Source of the DNA: Thermothielavioides terrestris NRRL 8126
Taxonomy: Eukaryota; Ascomycota; Sordariomycetes; Sordariales; Chaetomiaceae
Direction: 5' to 3'
DNA: 64,000 nucleotides
NCBI RefSeq assembly: GCF_000226115.1
Contig: NC_016458.1
Span: 7,226,001-7,290,000 of the forward strand
This document shows, in pieces, positions 55,442 through 64,000 of the stretch; within the stretch, counting starts at the first letter, position 1; every line of letters starts with the position of its first letter. Under the pieces are notes generated by a model, which had not been told where the DNA came from, did no database searches, and saw nothing but the letters and a program-made list of their open reading frames with translations. The position numbers and the translations under genes were made by a program.

Positions 55442-57914
55442 TCAGGCCGTGGGGTGCTTCCCCTTCTCTTCGGCCCGCGCGCTGTCGTCGCCCTCGGCGA
55501 GCCCGTCTCCCGTCCCAAGATTCATCCTGGAAAACACGTGGTGGATCTGTTGCAGGCTCTCTCTCTGCGTCGCCACCGCCATGGCGTTGCGTTCGTCCGC
55601 AATGGCCCGGATATTCTGCAGCAGGGGGCTGAAGCCCTCGTCGTTCGGGAGCCACCACCGAATGCAGCTCTCGTCGTGAAATAGTTCTGCCATACGTGTG
55701 CGCATCGTGATGGGAGATATGTACCTAATATAGCAAGCGAGGGTCAGTGCCAAATCTTGTCTTGGTCTTTTCTCCCGTGCGATCCCCCGCTACGAATTCC
55801 CGCGGCCGCTCCTGGAGTTTTGCCCGCCGGCAAGGAAAAAAAAGGCCACTCACCCCATCGTTTCCAGCACGGCAAACTTCCTCCTCACCCACAAGTGGTG
55901 CCTCGCATCCGGCCGCATATAGAGTGCTGCAATGGCGAGGCACGAATGCAGGATGATGAGGCTGCCGGGCGGGCTCTGCGGCCACAGCTCGACCGTCCCG
56001 CAGATCTGGCATATCGCGTGCGCGCGCTCCATCAACCTCGACCGGTCGTCTTCCGTCAGCTTCGCCGCGCTCTGGCTGGCGTGCATGAGCGCAACCGAGT
56101 GGTACTCGCAAGTCAGGAGCGTCGAGGCGAATAGCGGGGCCCGGAACAGGGCGCCCGGGCCGAAGGGATTGGCGGCGTCGTCGGATTCCGCGGCCTGGCT
56201 TCCGGGGAAGTTGGTCACGAGAAAAGCGGCATCGGTCAGGGCAGGATCCCAGCCGTTCTTCCAGTCGTCCAAGGCTGCAGACAACGCGCAATGCTCCGCA
56301 GTGTACTCCTCCTCGGTGACCTCTTGCTTGGCGCCTTTGGCATAGAGCAACGACATCTCCATCGAGACCAGCCGCAAGCGTGCTGAGCACGCCTCAATTT
56401 TCCATCCCACGTTCTGGGGCTCTGCCGCCGCCCGCGACTCGTAGTGTTCCACCGCGGCCAGGAACCACTCCCGAGACAAGGAGGTCCCGAAGTTGCCCAT
56501 GATGCCGATGAAGACGTCGTACCTGGCGTACCACGTCACGGCCGCACGGCCCACGGGCGTCTGCATGGCCGACTGGGGCGTGAAGAGGTTCGTGAGCACC
56601 TCGAAAGCTGCCTTCTGGTGGCCCATGAGGTTGATCCAGTCGCCCAGATATTCCTTTGCCGGACCGTTAGCGCGCGAGGAGGCCTCTGCCTGGGCATGCA
56701 CACACCGGCTGCTTACCTCTATCGTAGCAAGCTGCAGGATCGTCAGCAGCGTTCCCACGCTGTACTTCTCCGTCTTCTTCAGGCATTCCAGAAGCAGCGT
56801 GACGCTGCGGCTGTAGTATTGAAGGAACTGGTTGATCCTTCCATTTGGGTCCCTCATCGCGTGGTGATATGCTGCGAAGCAGACCACGGCATAGAGCAGC
56901 GCCTCGTTGCGGAGCGCCAGCCCTACCAGGATCGGCCGAAAGAAGTCGTCCGCGTCGTGCACGGCACCGTAATGGTAATGAGTGATGTTCTCGTAGAGGT
57001 AGCTGAGGTAGAACTGCAGCTCGTGCGGGAGGAACGTCCAGTCGGGCCGGCCGGATGACGCAACGTTGGCCGCGTCGAGGCAGTGCGGCCCGGCGGGGGT
57101 GTGTGCGCCGGTAGGGCCCGTCGACAATGCTGGGGACGAGGTCCCGTCGCCTGAAGGGGTCTCCGACCCCTGACGGTGGCCTGCCCCGACGCGCTGGCGA
57201 CCGAAAGAGGAGGTAGTGCTGGACCGCCGGAGGGGAAAATTCGGCGCCGATGTCTGCGACGTCGCGCTCTCGGGCTCGTCTACGTCTTCGTCCATGATGG
57301 GGTCCAATTTCGCATCGTGCTCGACCTCGTCGTCGTCATCGTCGCCGCGTGAAGAACTTGGGCTCGGCTGCTGACTGGGGCCGGCTGCCGCATCTTTGGA
57401 GCCCCCGCTTGATGAACCCTTTGGCGGGGGCGGCTCTGGGTAGACGCATTCTCTCTTGCCTTTCCTGCATCCTATGCTTGGTTAGCCTCGAGAGCCGTAG
57501 CTGTCCGGGCAGCGGGGCTCTCCACAAACGAACTTTCACAGATGGGATGGGTTTCATCGCACTGCAATCCGGTCAGACAGAGCCTGAAATACGATGGGGC
57601 GCTCGGGGTCGGTCTACCTTGACACGCCGACTGCGACAGGTGTAGCAGCCAGACCTTGTGCGGCGGTGTTTGACGTGTTCTAACCCCGGCGCAGACTTTC
57701 TCCTGCTTCTCTGAGCCTTTGGGGCGTTGAACATGATCGGTTCCGGGAAGCCCGTGAAGTAACCTAGGCTCTGATAGGGGTTGGGCATCGGAGAGCCACT
57801 CATGGGCACGGCTGGCGGAGGTGGCATGTGCCCGGAGCCGCCCAGCTGGGTCGGGCTGGGCTGGGCTCCGACACCCACCATCGAGGACAGGAAGTGATGG
57901 TAGTATTCGCTCAT
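55442..57914 (-). CDS. Zn2Cys6 transcription factor with fungal-specific regulatory domain
   Basis: Nuclear binuclear zinc-cluster regulator. Exons 57914-57618, 57561-57534 (28 nt), 57471-55854 and 55724-55442 join in phase to 741 residues. The cluster is GCYTCRSRRVK|CDETHPICE|RCRKGKRECVYPEP: six Cys with usual spacing, divided over three exons, preceded by a basic RSRRK/KHRRTR stretch. A Pro/Ser/Asp linker follows, then a long helical middle domain (LPHELQFYLSYLYENITHYHY, LALRNEALLYAVVCFAAYHHA and others) of the fungal_trans_2 kind. The C-terminal exon has FHDESCIRWWLPNDEG and a helix ending RESLQQIHHVFSRM. Target genes are unknown and no neighbouring pathway suggests one. Introns are 56, 62 and 129 nt. 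Confidence 0.9.
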
Positions 57915-60900
57915 GGTGGAAGGCTGGCCGCTACCGCTCGGAATCCTGGGAGTACTGGCGCGGTATCGGCTGTCCGCGATAACAAGAAACCGAGGAGGCC
58001 AGCGGTGGCCGGGGTTGATGGTGGCTCCGTCTCGACACGAAGGCCGTCCAGGTACGGGCGTCGGCGGCGGAAAACCAGCGCGTCAACCGTGACTAGGACG
58101 GATCGGACAGCTTGAACAGCGCTTGCGGGAAGGTGATTTTAAGGTTCGCGCCGGCCTCGGGCTTGAAATCGTGGCGCCTGATGGCTCACACAGGATCTGC
58201 CGAGGAGGAAGAACTCGGCGAAAAATGTTCGAAGAAATGTAGAAGCAGTCGAATCCAGCCTGGATCCACGTAGAAGTGACCCTTGTCAGATAGTCGCGTT
58301 GCTACTGCACTCAACCCTTCCGCCCAAATACCATTGCAGAAGTATCCCCGGTCAATATTAGTGATCCTTGACCAGAGAAGGTGTGGCCGAGGGATGGCAA
58401 AGCGGGAGACTCAAAGCCGCCCCCGGGCGTTGGGCGAACGACAGATTGGCAGAGCGTCAGGGGTGAGTCCAGAAGTGGGAATTATGGGGTCTGGGGTGTT
58501 CGGTATACCGCTGGGATGGACTGGGCAGGGTCTCCGCTCAGCTTCGTGAGACGGATGCCAGCCAAGTTACGCGTACTGCGTATGTATCCGTATGTATGCA
58601 CAGGTGGCAACCTTTCGCGGAACCCTGGCGGGTTCTCCCCGGTGGTGTGTGGGAAGCGGGACTGAGCGGGCCGCTGCCAGCAAGAAAGCTGTCGCCGGCA
58701 AGGGTCAGGCTCCCCAGGACTCGGCGCTTCGAGGTTGAGAGGTAGTGTATTGCCCACTTATAGGGTGAAAGGATGGAATCGGTTTGCGGAGCCGGTCGAT
58801 TCTTGGTACGGACGTGGGTTTGCAGGCGGGATACCACCGTGACTGGGCAATCGTTGGCCAGATGGATACAGCCAAGGTAACCATACCCTACCCCCCCGGA
58901 ATGTGGCTCCTATCAGCGGTACAATGAGAGGTTGGCGGCAACCCTGGGCAGCTCAGCAATTCCCTGAGGCGGCGGGACTGGGCGATCCCACCGTCCCGTT
59001 GCGGGATGTGACGGTTCTGGGACAATCGAGGGGCAAGGTACTGTACTTGGTGCAGGCTGACAAGGCGGCAAACCTGCCGGTCCGGTGGGTGTGCGACGCA
59101 GTAACACAGTACACAGTACAAGCTCAGCTGGCAAAACGCTACCCGGTAGGGATGGCGAAAGCGGCGGCTGGTGAAGAGACGGGGCGTGCGTGACGTGGGA
59201 GAGACCGAATCTGGCCCTCCGGGGTGGTAATGAGACGCAGCCAGCAACTGCTGAATGCAACGGTGGCTCTGCTTGGAAACTAGCGCAGAAGAACGAGTGC
59301 CGTGTCGAGGGATCGCGGCCCATGCAAGGAGAGATCACGGACGGCCGATATTGGCAAGACGAGAGATCCTTGGGAGCCGTTGTAGTGCAGGGCATAAGCT
59401 CGTTAAGCTGGATCTTATTATCAGTCGATCAGTTAGCGGCGACCCAAGCCAACACTAACGGCGAGGGGGGTGAGTCGTCCAGGATCAGCTTGGCCCCGGG
59501 CCGGTCCAAGAGGCGTGCGCGGTAACGTTAGGGGAGGGGTGGCCGTCATAAAGGGCAACCCTGGTTCGAACCAGGCCCAGTAACTTCCTGCGCTGCTTCC
59601 ACAGGAGCCGTCACAGGTGGATTGACCCTTTCTCCGGGGAGCTTCTCTTCCCGGCCCCTCGGGAGGGCGTTTTCCACTACTGCACTGTGTAGTGTTAGTA
59701 GACACCTCCAGCTCAGGCAAACAGTTCAGAAGTGATCACACAACCAATGCGCGAGGGCCCTGAGCTGGTTGACTCTGCCGTTGTAAGGCTCCGTCCGCGT
59801 AGAACGGAAGTTGCCTGCGATTGATGGTTAGCACGGAGAAGAACCGCACTGGCTGGTCCTCCCGTCTGAGGCTCTCACGGCTGACTTTCTGCAAAGGCCC
59901 AGGCACGGCGGCTGGTCTCGGATCTTCTCCGCCATTATGGAATGCAAGGCAGGACAACCTTGTCTCCTCGTCCGCCCCCCTGACGGGGCCCCGGCAGAAG
60001 GCGGCAGAAGTCTCTTGCGCGGTGAGCTAGTGTAGTTACTCTGCTAGCGTATTTCGCTTGACAAGGGTCGTCAGATTCGTCCACAGTCTCATCGAAAGTG
60101 TTGCAATAGTGTGATGTATGTAGTATAGAAAACGGCGACAGGGCGCGTGGGTGGGCCTCACCCACGATGATGTCGACCGGGGGACGAAGTGATGGGAGTT
60201 GAAGATGCCGCATGTATGAACCGCAGTAGTGTATGTGCGGATTCCTACGAACGCGTCCATAGGCGCCGCTTCTCCTGTTTGGGAAATCTGGAAGCAGGAC
60301 GCCATTGGCCTTCATAGTTTGATCGGCGTCGGCGGGCAGGGCCGTTTGCAGACTCCCCGCCCTCATGCCGGTGGTTCATCTGATGTGTGTCCCAGCGCAT
60401 CCCCTCGTCGCACAGCAGCCGTTGGTGCTAGCGTGGTTGGGCCACTGGTGATGCCGGGGTCACAGCTGGGTCCGCCGCCCCTTGCCAGCGCCCTTGCTCC
60501 ACCTGCTAGCGGCGCCAGCACGGTGGGACATGCCTCCGATGGTGCTAGCGGCCACATGTTGCGGCGAAGTGAACACATGGCTTCCGTGCCGAATAGGACG
60601 TTGATGAATGGACGAATGCGGAAAGTGAAGCGCACGCGCGTTGTCGATGCGCACGGTCTGGTGGGAAAGCATTTCGCACCGCTCCCAACCTTCACAAAGC
60701 AGGGTGGGCAGGGCACCTCGCCAGTGGACCGGCGCCAAACCACACACATCGTCAGCAGCCAGCCAGACCCCGACCCATGCAGTCCTGGACCCATGCAGGT
60801 CCGCGAATATCGGGCCTGCACTCCCAAGCCTTGCCAGGGTATGCGCCCTCCGCCGTCCCGAAAGTGAAGTTGGTCCGCGCGCCAACGGTGGAGCCGATCC

Positions 60901-63900
60901 GATCCAGAGGGACGCAAGATGGGAGCATGCAGCAGCGATGCAGCAGCGATAGGTGCAGGAGACGCGCCGCTACAACCTTCAACCGCCATGCCCCGTCCAT
61001 CTGGTACCGCACCGTACGGACATGGTAGCACGGTAGCAAGGTTCCACCGCGTCCACGTTCATAGGTTGCTCCGTCGCGATGGTGAACGACGGCGGGTATG
61101 CAAAGCAGCATCGAGTCAAAACGTCTCAATGCAGCGCCTGTCGTGTAAAGGATGGCGCCGGTCGGTGCCATTTTTGGCATCAAGATCTGATTAGGTGGTG
61201 TGTGGGGAGAAAAGGAAGAAGCGGCAACTACTACTGTAACATTACCTAGGTTAGTGTAAGGAGTGGTTGAGAGTTACCAGGCCCCTTGATAGCACGACAC
61301 CCTGGTGCCGGCGAAGTCCCTGAACCAGCGGATGTTGGGACGAACTTCATAATAAAGGTATGATCCTGCAATTGCGCCGCGGTATTAAGACAGCTTGACC
61401 CGGGAACTTGATGTCCTCGGCACGTAAGTCGTGGAAAATCAAGTACCCTGAGCGGAGATACACTAGGTAGTGTATGCCTGCGTGACTGTCGACAGGGCGC
61501 ATCAATTCGGAGGGCAATTTCGGTCGGGCATGTGTAGGGCGGAATACTCCGTACCTGCCCGGAAAATAATGAGGTAACGGAAGGTTCGAAAATTTGGCGG
61601 AACCAGGGGTTGGTGGTTCCTCACCACCATGGTCCATCACGGAAAGTGCTTCCATCCATTGCTTCCTTCCTTCCCTGCCTATACGTCAGGAAAATATTAT
61701 GAGCAAGAACATTGGACGATCTCACGGGCAACATCCTCACGGGCAACATCCTCGGTGAAGCCGGTTGTTTATCCTCATTGATCGATTTGACAGGAATAGC
61801 ATACCTTCCTTGTGTACAGTACACTAGGAAGCTACCATCGACATGGACAGCTCCATGTTGTTCTTTCCCCAATGGGTCCTTTCCCCAGTCACTGAACCTT
61901 GCCGTTCCCTCACACACTGTTGTAAGGTACCGTAGGTAATGTTAACGCTATCTTGAGCAGGGCATGAAAGTGTGTCGTACTTTGTAAACTGAAGCGTCCA
62001 TCATGGGCCAGGGAATGCCGTGCATTGGGACTTGCGTGTCAGGACTTCCGCTCAGCCATCCAGCTTGGACATGCCTTCTGCTTTTCTTGCCTAGGTTGAT
62101 ACCTGAGTTATTGTGGGCGCTGTGCGTGGACACTACACCCTCCAGACACAAGGTGGGAGGCCCGGCGCGGTGGTTCTCTCAAGGTTTTGGAGATCTCCGC
62201 GGCCCACAGATGTTGAAATGAAGTATTGGCTTGGTGATGAACCAAGTTCATGCGGCAACATTAGCTCATCGAGTGGTGATTTCCGTGCCTGCCACGGCCG
62301 AGCTTCCCCGACAACACAGCGAGGAGGCGGAGCGTCCGTGCAACCGACCCAGTTGCCAGGGGCCGCGGCGCTGGCGTTCAGCATTATTCTAAGATTAAGT
62401 GTCAGTATTCCGTAGTGTGTGTTTGGTGTCCTCTGCGTCATCTGGGCCAGTGCATGAATTTTAGTTCCACCCAACTCTAGCGCCACCTTCAACCTCCAAC
62501 AGATTCGACCTCAGGAGCTCGGCCTTCGAGAAGAATGCCCGACACGACACGCCCTGTATGTACTCTGCATTAACGGACAATTTTATCGAACGATGGCCAG
62601 TTGTGGGCTCTCCGATCTTCGAATCGCCAGCCCGTGCGCCGGCGACCCCCGAGATCCCCGGCCGGAGCCTGTCCAAGGCTAACCGTTCACATGCTGTTCG
62701 TGTCGAACGAGAGGACCTATGTATGGCAGGGCGGCGGATTCGGGGTTTCCGGGTCACCACCATGCTGATCTCGTCGATCTCATCGTATGCAACTCTTTCC
62801 GGGAGCACTAGTTAGCCCTGCGCAGTTGCTCCCGTGAACTCGTGGGTTCGACATTACACTATTCCGTCCCACCAGGCGCACGCCTGCTGTGGAGCCCATT
62901 CAAGAGACGGCTGTTGTTCAGGTCGTCCATTATACGCTAGCCTCATCTCTTGTTCCGATTCGCGTCGCGTGCCTTTCCTGAGTGGGCAACAACGCCGCGC
63001 CTCCATGCCATCGATATTGCCGGCGGCAAGGTTGCCCAGAAGACAGGGCGGCCGACGTGATGGTCAGTGGCATCTTAACCGGTGACTCTACCGTTTGACG
63101 ACTTCCGCGAGCTTCCGGCCTGTACACCTCTGCTGCTAGAGAAGCCCGAAGAAGTTCACTGTCCATACCGCAAGCGCGAAGGCCACGGCTCCTCTCTGAG
63201 CAGGCGAACACCACCCAAGTTAGTGTTGCTGCCAGTCTAGGCGTCTGTCTGAGGATTGCACTTGTTGCTCGGCCAAGCACAGTTGAAGGCTCTGACGGAA
63301 TATGAACGTCGTGTCCCACGAAGGCATTGATCAGTTCAACGGCCGGAAGAATTCAGCATCCTTCTTCTCCCGGGTCTCGTTTCCTCAGCCTCACTTACCA
63401 GTTGGGACTTTTTCTTTCCGGGAAATGATAGGGTTGCTTCGTCCCAAGCAGATGTATGGAATAAATACCTGATTACTGACTGCAGAGCGCTGCTTGTGGA
63501 TGCGCCAACGTTATCCTCTCCCTCGGAATTCTGGCCACCACCCACCCCCTTCTGGCCCCGGCGCTTATACGTCAGTGATATTGTTACTAGTCACATTGTT
63601 CAATGACAGATCCAGCTTCCGTCACACTGCACGCCGGGCAAAAATCAGACTCGACCACCATGCCAGGGCCACGCAGCCTCAAGCATTGCCCGAATTGGCG
63701 CCTGCAGCCGCTGGTTTCGGGGCGGGATCCCGGAAATAATGCATGCTTGGGACCGCGGTGCTTGTGTGGACATTGCACAGGACAGCCAAACCCGGTCGAG
63801 CACTCAGAAAATGAGAGTCCGATCGTTGCAACTTTACGCAATATAGAGAGATGATTAAGATCCAACGGCAAATCGGGTCGGCGAGGTTAAAATCCAGTCG

Positions 63901-64000
63901 AACGCTGCTCTACGTCAGATTGCCGGCTCAATTTGGGGCCGTAATCCGACACAGGTTCGACTTCGACATCGGTCTATCCCTCTCACATGTTTCAAGTTGA
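57915..64000. other. Gene-poor stretch
   Basis: About 6 kb with the Zn2Cys6 promoter and no gene I can support. Open frames at 60229-60867 (+) and 60363-61031 (-) overlap on opposite strands and lack motifs. Small tandem duplications occur (60940-60962, 61721-61750). TACACTA/TAGTGTA words are again frequent. Composition is ordinary, not RIP-like. Confidence 0.5.

Noticed and set aside
59560..59575. CCTGGTTCGAACCAGG, which looks like a tRNA T-arm
   Set aside because: It is a simple palindrome; no D-arm, anticodon arm or matching acceptor stem lies at the right distance on either strand.
60229..61031. Overlapping open frames of 212 (+) and 222 (-) codons
   Set aside because: Both strands are open over the same GC-rich DNA, without motifs, splice partners or typical protein composition.

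Overview
The window looks like nuclear DNA of a filamentous ascomycete, most likely a Sordariomycete. Genes are split by many short introns (about 41-150 nt, GT..AG, with CTRAY-like branch sites), third codon positions are GC-rich, and families typical of this class are present (PEX7, a CYT-19-like helicase, a phocein-type MOB3, a Zn2Cys6 regulator). A sharp AT-rich, TpA-rich block full of dead retroelements carries the signature of repeat-induced point mutation (RIP). Chaetomiaceae is a guess I cannot prove.

Layout. (1) 1 to about 15.65 kb is a block of at least three RIP-destroyed Ty3/Gypsy elements: two on the minus strand (about 1-4.95 kb and 5.1-8.65 kb) and one on the plus strand (about 8.9-15.65 kb). 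Their reading frames can still be followed through retropepsin, reverse transcriptase, RNase H, integrase and a chromodomain-like tail with an AT-hook, although dozens of mostly TAG stops interrupt them. Three TTAGGG-like units lie just beyond the block. (2) 16.25-18.24 kb holds an MFS transporter (minus, six exons). (3) 18.2-28.8 kb is a GC-rich desert without a gene I can support. It contains a 927-bp inverted-repeat element with an AT-rich core (21540-22466) and many short palindromes of the TAGTGTACACTA type. (4) 28.8-57.9 kb is a gene-dense segment: CCDC124/Lso2-like (+), FTS/AKTIP-like UEV (+), an unknown gene broken by one in-frame TAG (+), a CUE-AlkB-GRF dioxygenase (-), PEX7 (+), CYT-19/MSS116-like helicase (-), an Ala/Gly-repeat protein (-), Cue1-like (-), NOT2 (-), ZNG1/CobW GTPase (-), MOB3 (+) and a Zn2Cys6 regulator (-). 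(5) 57.9-64 kb is again gene-poor.

The genes do not form a biosynthetic cluster. They are housekeeping and signalling genes: ribosome dormancy (Lso2), endosome-dynein linkage (FTS), alkylation repair (AlkB), peroxisomal import (PEX7), mitochondrial RNA folding (CYT-19), ER-associated degradation (Cue1), mRNA decay and transcription (NOT2), zinc delivery (ZNG1) and STRIPAK signalling (MOB3). Two pairs are divergent and may share promoters: AlkB/PEX7 and ZNG1/MOB3. Exon limits were worked out by reading splice sites and phases by eye. Where exon lengths are given they sum to open reading frames, but transcripts were not available.
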